64,000 nucleotides of DNA from NCBI GenBank assembly GCA_023935145.1, contig CM043700.1, positions 67,435,120-67,499,119 on the forward strand. Reading direction: 5' to 3'. Position numbers and translations under genes: made by a program. The first letter of the stretch is position 1. Each line of letters begins with the position of its first letter. Positions 44,802 to 54,830 of this stretch are shown piece after piece. Source of the DNA: Bretschneidera sinensis (Eukaryota > Streptophyta > Magnoliopsida > Brassicales > Akaniaceae). Below the pieces are notes generated by a model, which saw only the letters and a list, made by a program, of their open reading frames with translations, did not search any database and was not told the DNA's origin.

Positions 44802-46070
44802 ATATTTTGCTAGTCTCTTTGCAAAACAAAATAAAAGACTCAATGAAAAACAAAGAACATAAAGATAAAGTCATCACTCATGGTATCCAAAAATTTAAAG
44901 AGCACACATCACCATGATATTCATTCATGAGCAAGCTTAAAAAGATAAACTCATCTTTGCAATGAATAGAAAAGTTAAAATCTAATTACTTACAAAAGGC
45001 AGGTCAAGGCATCACAAGCTTGAATCAGTGTAAGGTGAATTAGCATATAAAAATGAAGCTTTCAAGTAACTGTAATGTGTAAAGTCTCCATGTCTCAAGA
45101 TTCACCGAATTCCCCATCAAAATGAACGAAAAAGGCATAGTTTTTATTTCTTTTTTTTATATAATAAGGCATGGCTATGTTTAGTTCCCTTAAGCTTTCT
45201 AATTGACCCATGTAGCGAGTGTTGAGTCAATGACTCCCAAACCAAATGGTTTTAGGGCATTAGGTGTAAAGACACCCCTAAGGACTTACTAACTCGAGTA
45301 AAAAAGGCTACGAAATTAAACCGGCCTTAATACTACCAAACAAAATTCCACCTTTTGACGTGAACACTCACTGCTTACTGAGGCAAGAGGTCCAGTTACT
45401 CAGTGGAAAGTTTATTGATAATGAAATTTTTTTATTTTTTTATTTTTTATTATGCTTTTCTATGCGCAAGAGTTCATCCAACAAGTCATCCAGTTTCAGT
45501 TAAGATAAGGAAAAATACACATTAAAATCACGTGTCATACCTCACATAATTTGTGCTAATGTGCTCGTGTTAGATTAGATCAAACATGTGAATTCTCAAA
45601 ATTCCTAAAGTAAGTAACTAAATTTTAAAAATTTATCACCAGATCATGTGTTCAAAATGTTAAGCTCACCAATGACATCACATCACAGAAAATGTTTAGA
45701 TCAACCAAAATTTCACGATAACATGAGTATGCATTTATCTTTACGATGAAAAGACAGTAAATTAGGACAAAGTGTGTGATGTGTCTCCCATACCCCCAAA
45801 CTTAAATTACGCATTGACCCCAATGTGTGACTAATATGGAAAGAGCTGACCTGAGATATGGAGAACTAGCTGGACAGGTATGACTCATAACATACCCCCA
45901 AACTTGGACTGAAGTACGCTTTGTCCCTGAAAAATAAAAACTGGAAAACAAAAAAAACACTGGAAACAAACATTAATAATAAAAATGCAAAATAATAAAT
46001 AAACAAAAAAGATAAGCTGTGGGGTGCCTCCCATGAGCGCTAAGTTTATCGTCTTCAACCAGACCCAACA

Positions 46071-47201
46071 TTAGTAAACAGGCCCAACTAAGCGCTCCAC
46101 CATCTGATCAATAAATGGAAATGGAAAATGATCAGGCCTAGTGGCAGTATTCAATTTACGGTAGTCTAGACACTTTCTCCATCTTGACTGCACTCGAGTT
46201 GGGACCAACTTATCGTCTTTATTTATTACCGTCAATTTAGCACGTTTGGGCACGACTGGAATCAGGCTCACCCACTTGCGATCAGAGATGGGATAAATGA
46301 TCCTTGGCTCTAATAGCTTAATATCTTTTACCCTCACAACCTCTTGCATAGCAGGGTTGAGCCTTCTTTGTGGCTCCCTCGATGGCTTGGCATTCTCCTC
46401 CAACTGTATCGTGTGTATTACCAACGAGGGGTTGATTCCCTTGACATCCTCAATAGTCCAGCCTATAGTTTCCTTATGCTCTCTTAAGATGTCCAATAAT
46501 TTCTCCTCTGGAGCATCACCCAAATCTAAAGCTATCATTATAGGCAAAGAATCTGCTGGACCTAGGAACTTATACTTAAGATTGTCTGATAAAGGCTTAA
46601 GTTCCTTCTTGGGGGGTTCAGGTGTTGTGATTTCCTCCGTCTTACTGATCTTTTGAGGAGCAGACTCCAAAGTAGCATTTGCTTGCTCAAACAACTTATC
46701 TAAATCCAAATCGTCTTCAAATTGAGCAAAGCATGCCTCCAAAATGTCCTCAGACTTCCCTTCTTTCTTGGGCGCTTGTAGTCTCTTAGGGTAAGGCGCT
46801 TTAGGTAAAAACGACCTAGAGAGATCCTTAATAATAGGTGTGGCGGTAGATGGCTCAGCATCTCTCTTTTCCTTGTTGCCACTTTCTTGCCCTTGGCGCA
46901 TAGCAGGGTTCTCTTTCACTTGATTGTGCACTTGTCTCCCAGACCTCAATGGGACAATTGATTGCACTTGTTCCTGCCAATGCATAGGAGTTAATAAATT
47001 TCCCACCGCAAACTGTTCCTTTGGGTTAGGATTAGTTTGACTGGGGAACGTTCCTTCCTCTCCTTCACCCACGTAACTTGCGATTTGATCAATTTGACTC
47101 TCTAGTGTGGCAATCACTTGGATGTTTTCTATTGTTGCACTCATCACTTCACTCATAGATTGGCTAGCCGTTTTCATGAAATCATTGAGAGCGTCCTCCA
47201 A
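46071..47201 (-). CDS. gag tail fused to truncated reverse transcriptase (376 aa, open)
   Basis: Uninterrupted frame of 376 residues. Residues 1-110: gag tail with the SMSEVMSATIENIQVIATLE coiled region and acidic PSQTNPNPKEQ linker. Residues about 150-200: an ACFAQFEDDLDLDKLFEQ block, single here but duplicated in copy 1. Residues about 210-330: KELKPLSDNLKYKFLGPADS, TIEDVKGINPS, AKPSREPQRRLNPAMQEV, the region upstream of and entering RT. It continues through CLDYRKLNTATRPDHFPFPF and IDQMVERLVG, then stops before the catalytic YxDD. It cannot polymerise. Whether the open frame is selected or merely young is unknown. Confidence 0.75.
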   Translation of the reverse strand: MEDALNDFMKTASQSMSEVMSATIENIQVIATLESQIDQIASYVGEGEEGTFPSQTNPNPKEQFAVGNLLTPMHWQEQVQSIVPLRSGRQVHNQVKENPAMRQGQESGNKEKRDAEPSTATPIIKDLSRSFLPKAPYPKRLQAPKKEGKSEDILEACFAQFEDDLDLDKLFEQANATLESAPQKISKTEEITTPEPPKKELKPLSDNLKYKFLGPADSLPIMIALDLGDAPEEKLLDILREHKETIGWTIEDVKGINPSLVIHTIQLEENAKPSREPQRRLNPAMQEVVRVKDIKLLEPRIIYPISDRKWVSLIPVVPKRAKLTVINKDDKLVPTRVQSRWRKCLDYRKLNTATRPDHFPFPFIDQMVERLVGPVY

Positions 47202-47360
47202 TGACTGTGAAACCGACGCTGGCGCTTGAATGGGAGCTTGGTAAGCGGGTGATGGTGCTGGATAAGCTGAGTGACCATAACTTGGAATTGGTGGAGGAAA
47301 TTCGGGAGGGTATTGATTGTGAGCATGATAAGGGTCTCCTCCCTGATTCCTCAGTTGGTT

Positions 47361-47645
47361 CTACGTCCATGAAACATTAGAGTGGTCCCACCACCCTGGA
47401 TTGTATGTTTCAGAGTAAGATCCATTTGATTGCCAACAACACTCATTGAAAGCATTCATTTGTTCCATGGGATACTCGGCAAAAGCCGGCATTGATGAAC
47501 AATTCTGTGCTAAATGCAGAGGACTAGCACAGATGGAACAGCTATCAACATTGAATGTGTTGGCAGCATTGAGGGACGGGTCGGTCATTTTAATGAAATC
47601 TTTGAGGGCGTCCTCTAAAGACTGTGAAACCGGCGCTGGATTCAT
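47361..47645 (-). pseudogene. gag N-terminal piece with CCHC knuckle, Athila-like copy 2
   Basis: 94 residues from MNPAPVSQSLEDALKDF through the knuckle C-SI-C-ASPL-H-LAQN-C to ETYNPGWWDHSNVSW, then a stop. A second open piece follows in another frame (about 47182-47370, proline/tyrosine-rich) before the long frame at 47201. The knuckle is intact, but the gag is split. Confidence 0.7.
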
Positions 47646-47741
47646 CCATATTTTTTTTTAAATTAAATTAATTTTTTTTTTTAACTAACTAGTAGAAAAA
47701 TAAAATTAATTCAGACCAAAAATTTTCACAAACCAAACAAT

Positions 47742-47759
47742 TCCCCGGCAACGGCGCCA
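47742..47759 (-). other. Primer-binding site, tRNA-Asp
   Basis: Minus strand TGGCGCCGTTGCCGGGGA is complementary to the full 18 bases at the 3' end of plant tRNA-Asp(GUC), six bases inside the 5' LTR. Confidence 0.95.
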
Positions 47760-47765
47760 AAAACT

Positions 47766-48943
47766 TGTTGTGAGTTTTAATTTACTCGCAAGCGCACGAG
47801 TCGTTTGCAATATAATGTTGTGCAAGTGCGAGGTCGAATCCACAGGGAATTGCGTTGTGAAAATATAATTTAATCTAAACTAACTTTATCTTAACCTAGT
47901 TCTAAATTTGTAATTATATGTTACAAAATAAATAAAAGCTAAACTAAATTGATTTTAAAAACTAATAAAAAGACTAAGGTTTTTGAATCCACCCCGCCAA
48001 AGTTTAAACATATATATCCTAAAAACATAGCCTATCAAAACATTCCATGAATCCAACTATAAGACAAAAAACAAAGAATATCACAATTAAACCAAAAGCA
48101 TCCAATGTATCCGCTCTTAACAAATCACAAAGGAAATCCAATTTAATCGAAAACAATTCGATGTATCCATCAGATGAAACACAAGGAATATCCAACAGAA
48201 CAATTTAAACTCAATCAATCACAAGATTAACTCAAATAATTGACAGAACATTTATACTAAAAAATATCAGATTTGTACAAGCAAATCTGAACTACTATGC
48301 CAAACAACGGCAAGGCTTCATCTTCAACCTTAGCTGAAGATTCTAGCCACTCATAATTATGAAACTACAATTCATAATAAAAGTGCTAAACATTAAACTA
48401 AAACAACTAAATAAAAAGAAATAAATAACTTTACATGGGAGAAATTCCACTCGCTGATGGGCAGTGTTTCCCCTCGTGGTAGCAAAGCCTTTGAGATCCA
48501 CCAGAATGCTAGCAGACGTCCACGAGTTAACACCAAAGTGGCCCAGGAATTGTACCAAATGGCACAAAAAATTGCACACTGAATGATGAGGCCAGATGGT
48601 GTTTATATAGGGGGAGACCCGGAGCAATGTGGCTTGCAGAATCGATGTGGGATACTGCCCGAGTGCGCTCGATCGCAGTATGTTGCGATCGATCGCAGGT
48701 GCGATGCACTGCAAACATTTCGATGTGGGATTAATGACCTTGCGCTCGATCGCAGCATAGTGCGATCGATCGTAATTTCTCCTGAAGCTTCACATCTCCT
48801 GAAATGCTTCATTTTCTCCACGATCCTGTAAAAATACACAAAACACAAAAAAAAAAAACATAAAATAAAGTGAAATACTAATAACTAAGAGCATAACAAA
48901 TATAAGTTAAGGGTCTTAAATATGCAATATTTAAGACTCATCA
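47766..48943 (-). repeat. 5' LTR of Athila-like copy 2
   Basis: TGTTGTGAG...GACTCATCA, 1178 bp, nearly identical to the 3' LTR. Minus-strand TATATAAAC at 48609-48601. Palindromes at 48684-48697 (perfect) and about 48761-48774 (one base changed). Confidence 0.93.
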
Positions 48944-49093
48944 ATTACTAAGATTGTTGTTTTGCAAAGTGCTAAATGACTATGTATACGAACAAATAAA
49001 GCAGAAAGGAAAAAGAAATAATAATAAGCCCTCAACTTTTTCTAACAAGTGATTATTTTATGTAGTGTAATAACTCGCTGAGCTTTATAGCTC

Positions 49094-49136
49094 ACCCCCC
49101 CCCCCCCCCTCTCCCCCCCCCCCCCCCCCCCCCCCC
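49094..49136. repeat. Poly(C) tract
   Basis: Two long C runs of 16 and about 24 bases separated by TCT, followed by tcttcctcttt. Confidence 0.95.
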
Positions 49137-49363
49137 TCTTCCTCTTTATAACCTTTCAGGTAAGCTTCAAAGTGATTTCAGATTTTAAGTGGTGAAGCTT
49201 TCAAGTTCAACGAAGTTTTAGGTGGGTCCACGAGCGGCGCATCCTCGGTCAAACCTCTTTCTTTTAAGTGTTATATTGTATATTAGGTGTGAAGTTGTAA
49301 CCGGTTGGCTGTGTCTCTTTAGACACCTTGTAAAGCTACAACCTTATAGTTGTAATCTCTGTA

Positions 49364-49365
<2 letters not shown>

Positions 49366-49412
<47 letters not shown>
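49366..49412. repeat. (TA)n microsatellite
   Basis: About 23 uninterrupted TA units. Confidence 0.98.
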
Positions 49413-49414
<2 letters not shown>

Positions 49415-49510
49415 GTTGTTCTGTTGTAGTATATATTTGTGTCCAAATGCTCGATTCTGAAACGTAATTGACACTATCTTGAGTGGGCTCGCTCGGAATG
49501 GGTTGTTATA

Positions 49511-50586
49511 GGATAACTGTAACTCGAAAACTGTTTTCAAAACAAAAAACAATGAAATATTGTTTGAATAATCTTATTTTGAAAACTATTTTGATACACC
49601 CTGTAATTATTTTTAGTTTTGAGTTTAAATTTAAAATCTATATTAATTTATTTCTCATATTTACTAAATATTTAAGAATAATTAATATTATTTTATTTTT
49701 AAAATTTTAATATTTTTTATATACTATGAAAAAAGAATGAAATAAAGAAGTAAACACTGATTTTAAAGTTATTTTTCGAAAATTATGTCAAAAAACATCA
49801 ATTTGGAGTTTTCATAAAACAGTTTTTGAAAACTGGTTTTTTAAAAATTGTTTTAGAAAATTGCTTTTGAAAAATATTTGTCAAGCATAGAAAATAGTTT
49901 TTGAAAACTGTTTTCAGTTTTCAAAAATTAAAAACAGTTTTCAAAAATTAAAAACAGTTTTCAAAAACTATTTTCAAATATAACCTTATAGTTTCATACC
50001 GAGTCTGTGTTCAAGGTCCAATGAATTGAGCAATTGGATTAGGCGCACACTTATCATGAACACTAGAGGTTTTTATTTTAAACTAATAGACCTTAAAACA
50101 GCGAACTATCACTACCATGACACCTAATGTACCTTGCAGGTGCATGAGAATTAGTATGACATGTGCACATAAAAGAAAAAGAAGAATGCTTTTATTATAA
50201 AAGAAATCATTTTAATCATATTATCTCCAAGAATGGCACTATATAATTTTACATTAGACTAAACGCTACAAAATTTATATAAGTTGATTTTGAATCGAAA
50301 AAAGGAAGAAAAAAAATGGCAATACTAATAAAAAGGTTAGGGATTTTGGAGCAAAACCAAATCCTTGTCTTTCCACGTGAGAAACTCTATCAAGAAGACT
50401 CTACTGTACATAGCCATGATAGCAGTTGAGACATGAACTATAAGCACCGCAATCCCGATGGCTTGGTAAGTTGGTGAAGGATCACATTCGAATAATCATG
50501 TTGGAACCTCAGTCACCTGTCATTTAACAAATTTCTGTCAAACAAGAGTTCTTCAAATTAGATCCAAAAATACAAGAAGTCATAAT
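49511..50586. other. Fold-back-rich intergenic region
   Basis: Between 49780 and 49985 the sequence repeats variants of gttttcaaaaactgttttca and its complement, ending caaatataacctta. Inverted, this resembles the block beginning at 41489, which suggests one fold-back element split by the LTR unit between them. 50000-50586 contains no gene. Confidence 0.4.
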
Positions 50587-52151
50587 TCATACCACTCCCA
50601 GTTTTCTATGGAAAATTAGCTCCACTTCTCTGAGGAGACTTTCCATATCTGTTGCATAATCTCTTTGATCTTCCTCCACCGTTAAATCCAGCAGCTGCTG
50701 CCTCATTTTCTCCAAGGCAACTTTCAACCACAGAAGTCCCTGAAACCAGAGCCTCAGTTGCTCTGAGCTGTAGGAGATTCTTAATTGCAACAAGGGCCTA
50801 TCTCGCAAGCAATACAACACTAGTTAAAACAAAGCAACACTACAATTCACTTTGAGATTTTTTCTTCCTAAATAAGTTGTATTAAAAACTTTGAAACATG
50901 CCCTAAATAAAATAAAACTATGAAACAATTACTAAATACACTATCAATTCAGCAACAACTATGCATATGCATGCAAAAAAAAAACCACAATAAAGGTTCA
51001 ATAAACACCTTCTCCTGATGATCAAGGTCAAGTGACGCTAATAAATCAACCACGGTCTTCAAGAAGAAACGATTGCTGAAAGAAGGCTGTTCAGCCTTTT
51101 CCATATTTTTTGACACTCAGCCAAATCACCCACTAGAGACCTACTTTCCTGCGCAGTCTAATATTTATGCTCGAATTGCTCAGTATGTCCTGAAAAACGA
51201 AAGTGTCAATTGCATTTGTCAGCTAAAACATAGTTAATATAAATGGTTCTGTCTTCTTAGATCACCTGAAGAATCAAATCCCCAGCTTCTGCATAGAACA
51301 TCTCCTGACCGGCTAAGTCATTCCGTATTAAGGCAGAAACAGCATATAATGCTTTGATGGCTTCTTCCACAAAACAAGATTTAACCATCTTCATTAGCTT
51401 TGACAATGCCCCAAGTTCCAGGACCTAACATTAAATTTTGTAGAAAAAATTCTAATATGCAGAAAAAAAATCAAGAGAAAAAAAGAAAGACACTGGAGAA
51501 CAAAATATAAAATATGAACCTTATTAATGATATGGTGCAACTTAATAGTCAAAAGAAAACATTCAATACCTGCTTCTGAAAAAATGGATTATACTCGCTT
51601 TCCCAAGTATCCATGCAGAAATTCTCCTTATATCTGGGTCAGGGTGATTACGCTCTCATATAACAACACCAAGGCCCCCAAGTTTGGTCAGATCTGGAAG
51701 ATACAAGATTAACTGTGAGACACATAGTACATGAGAAAACCTAAAATAAATATAAAAGCATTCTTCTATATTTGGGAATTTGGAACTCAGAAAAAGACTC
51801 AACATTTATCATCTACACGTTGGATTTAATGTATTCAAACTCAACAAGCATCCATATGACTTGACCAAATGTATGGTTAAATGAGGAAAACCCCCCAGCT
51901 ATTGCCAGGAACTTGGGAGAATGGGTAACAAAAGGCTGACAAGCAATGACAACCAAAATACCAACAAAGTACCACTCCATGGTAGCCTAAGCCCCATAGG
52001 CAAATCTTTCCAAGGAAGGACCAAAAAGTATCGTTGGCATTATGTATCCACAAAACTAACCCCAAAACGGAACTCAGTGAAACCCCCATTAACGCATAAA
52101 GCGCTTGAAATCAGTATCAGAAAATAAACAGAAAAGATGGCTGAAAAAGTT

Positions 52152-52353
52152 ACACTAATATCTAATTGTTTATTTCAGAGAAGTGTAAACCAATGGTTTG
52201 TGAACCCCAAAAAAATCACTAAAAATTTAAAGCAAGTATACATTGGGTGCAGACACTAATATCTAATTGTCTATTTCAGAGAATTGTAAACCAATGGTTT
52301 GTGAACCAGAAAAATAACTAAAAATTTAAAGCAAGCAGACATTGGGTGCAGAC
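52152..52353. repeat. Direct tandem duplication, 2 x 101 bp
   Basis: 52152-52252 and 52253-52353 both run from acactaatatctaattg through ccaatggtttgtgaacc to cattgggtgcag. It lies in the large intron of the SIL1-like pseudogene. Confidence 0.92.
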
Positions 52354-53329
52354 TCACAAGCATGCACAGATGCAATAAAAAACCAATTGAACACACCTAA
52401 CATAAATGCAATAAAAAAGAAAATCAATAGTCTCTGTTTTATGCCATCAATTTTCAGATCCTAAAATTATAACTAAAAACCCTTAAAATTCTGTGTGCAA
52501 AATAGATCATCCAGCCATGGCATATTTATAGGCAAATTAAGAGTAAATTAGGTGCTCACGAATTGGACAATTTTCAGCTTCTGTAAGATAGATCCAAGTC
52601 ATCCCAAGTAAATAAGTAAAAAAATAGGTTAACAATAAAAGGTAAGCGATATATCAAATCTTCTAAAGTTCACATGTTCTCACAGTCAAACCTCACACCC
52701 TTTTTGTTTTCGGACATTTCTATAATCTCTTTATCCATTACTTTCAAAAAAAAATATAATCTCTTTATCCATTTTCATTCTCAAATGAGAAATTTTTTTA
52801 TTTAAAGTGCCTACAGAGAACTGTTCCCCTTGTAAAGTTATTTATGTTACCTATCCAAACAAAGTATTTCTATTTTTCAAGTTTATTTGCTTGTACTGAC
52901 GCAATGATTCAAGTTACATTTGTTGTCACTTTTATTACTAGTAAATGGGAATAAGAGACACTATAGGGCGCACCAAGGGGATGCCAACGTATAGATAACA
53001 TATCAGTTACATGACAAAAAATCTATCAAATCTATAATTCATGTTCATTTAAGAAATTATTCCATAAAAGAAAATTTCCTCTCTTTTGGAGATTATCAAT
53101 AGCCAATATCCTCTCTCAAGAGGCTTCCTTTCAAAAAATGCATCTTAGTGGGAGCGTACTAATAATGAACAAATTGGTGTATTATCAAATCACCCACGAG
53201 CCTATGCCACAGCTGTAGATATAAGCACAATTATTCCATATAACCTTCTACATAAAATTAGGCTTATCCTCCATAAAGTTGCCCTTCAACCGATAATAGG
53301 ATTTCACATCAAAACTCCCTCCACCTCAA

Positions 53330-53650
53330 GTTTCCATATAGCTTTATCCTCCCTTCGCAAATGCAAAACCCAGGCTATACATCAAACTAAAATATTCTCT
53401 AACCCTCAAGCTTGTGTATTCCTCACAAAGGAGATATTCCAAGTCAAGCCTCCATTAACCTCCAAATCAAATTCCAAACATCCACTCCATATGGAACTTT
53501 CCCTTCCTTTAGAGCCCACCCGTTGTGATCTGTACTGAATTTTGCAACAATAATCTTCCTCCAAAGATGCTCCCTTTCAATCATGAATCTCCAAAGTCAT
53601 TTACCAAGAAGGGTTTTGTTAAAAAGGGTGACGTACTTAATTCCCGGATG
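53330..53650 (-). mobile_element. LINE (non-LTR retrotransposon) fragment
   Basis: Minus strand encodes LFNKTLLGK, a TGA where Trp is expected, then LWRFMIEREHLWRKIIVAKF and GWALKEGKVPYGVDVWNLIW. The order N-K-x-L-L-G-K-W-L-W-R-F, E-R-x-x-L-W-R-x-x-I-x-x-K, G-V-x-x-W-x-x-I is the C-terminal region of plant LINE ORF2, after the RT domain. Truncated both ways; it sits in the same intron. Confidence 0.7.
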
Positions 53651-54830
53651 ATGAATAGAGACAGTGAGACTAGAGATTGTGCTCTCCCATCCTTAGAAAG
53701 GTAACGCTAATCAAAAGCTATAAAATTTAAATTTTTAGTGGAACTATCCCCCTAAGCCAAGAGGAATTCCATAAAAGGGTCTTCCTTTCCATATTTCTTG
53801 AACAGGTAGATAGGATGATTTTCGTCTAAAGTCAACAGCTAAAGACTGTAGTTTCACAAAATAATCACACAATAAATCACCCAAAACTAACCTAGAAAAG
53901 TCATTATGCTCATTGCCCACTTACCATTTGCATTGTCCATTGGATCAACAAGTATCAACAGTTCCTCTAATGCACGGCTGCGATCCTCCAAAGACAAATA
54001 GGAGTTATTCAAGTCGTCTATCGCAATCTGCATCAACAATGCCTCCGATGGCATTTTTAACTTCTCCACCAGTTCCTGTATCAGCAGAAAACAGGCATCA
54101 GAGTTTTCAGACAAGCACATTGAATGGGAAAATGCATGTTACATAATGCAGATGAAGTAAGATTAGCAAAACAGAACGATCTCCAGTATCAATCTATATC
54201 TGCCTGTATTACTAATTAGACATATAATAATAAGAAGAAACAACCACATTACATAAGTGAGAAATAAAAAAAAATGATAGAATGAGTATTCATATCATAA
54301 AGAGCAGATAATTCGCACCTTTATTTCCATTTGGCGTTTGCTTAGCTCACTAGGAGACAGACGCTGGGCATCATGTGCTGCATCTTTTAACTTTGCTGGA
54401 TCAGAATGCCCTAACAGAAATAGAAAATTGTAAATCAATAAAAAGAAATCCAATTTATTGCAACAATTTTAATATAGTTGCAACGAATTGAATCAACAAA
54501 CAGAGAATAAAAAAAACAGAGATGCTTCCATTGAGAAAGAGAGAGGGTGATAAGAGAAAGCAAAGAAACCTATGGCCCACTGTAACATCCCATCGAGGGA
54601 AGAAAAGCCACCGTCAATTCGTCGTGACCGTTGACGATCACGGAAGAGGAGGAATCATCGTCGCCTTCAGACTCTGGGAGCAGATCAGGCTCCTCTTTAG
54701 CAGTTGACCAGAGCAGCCCTCCTCCTGATGTGGACTTGTTTACGCGCTCAGTTGCCGTCACCAGCGTCAACGTCAACAGCGAGAGAATTAGCCATGGAGC
54801 AAAGAGTGAAGTTCGAATCCGCCCCGTCAT

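Larger units (their letters stand above)
43611..48943 (-). mobile_element. Athila-like non-autonomous LTR retrotransposon, copy 2 (complete, 5333 bp)
   Basis: Complete minus-strand element: 5' LTR 47766-48943, primer site 47742-47759, internal region with a short gag and an RT stub, polypurine tract 44787-44801, 3' LTR 43611-44786, and a 5-bp duplication ATTAC. The two LTRs differ by only a few percent over the first 300 bases I compared, so insertion is recent on a genome scale. The internal region is about 3 kb against 7-9 kb for full Athila elements. The main gag domain, protease, most RT, RNase H and integrase are missing. It must be moved by proteins of another element. It sits inside an LTR-like unit. 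Confidence 0.93.
41681..49510 (+). repeat. LTR-like unit (solo LTR?), split by the Athila insertion
   Basis: Left part 41681-43610, right part 48949-49510. It starts TGTTTAAATAC, has a TATATAAACTA box at about 41779-41789 followed by a plausible leader, and ends near GGGTTGTTATA. It shares GTGATCCACGACTAG (42973-42987) followed by GGTGAGT with the LTR-like unit at 62494-64000. No coding capacity. Ends are inferred; a target duplication was not found. Confidence 0.45.
50587..54830 (-). pseudogene. SIL1/Fes1-like Hsp70 nucleotide-exchange factor, decayed gene
   Basis: Resembles plant ER-type SIL1 homologues, armadillo-repeat proteins that release ADP from BiP-type Hsp70. Exons: 54569-54830 (hydrophobic signal sequence LFAPWLILSLLTLTL), 54319-54410, 53925-54075 (ELVEKLKMPSEALLMQIAID), 51570-51693, 51266-51424 (VLELGALSKLMKMVKSCF, clean), 51009-51189 and about 50587-50820. 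Most borders keep AG/GT. Defects: exon 1 loses frame near 54613, after HDEL and before DGGFSSLDGMLQWAIG; exon 4 has TGA within GVVI-stop-ERNHPDPDIRRISAW and a later shift; exon 6 has a TAG and at least two shifts (it resumes at AEQPSFSNRFFLKTVVDLLA); the last exon shifts near AIKNLLQLRATEALV. Retained introns point to decay in place. No full-length product is possible. Confidence 0.85.

Noticed and set aside
47742..47759. tRNA-Asp gene fragment
   Set aside because: Only the 3' 18 bases match, directly inside an LTR; it is a primer-binding site.
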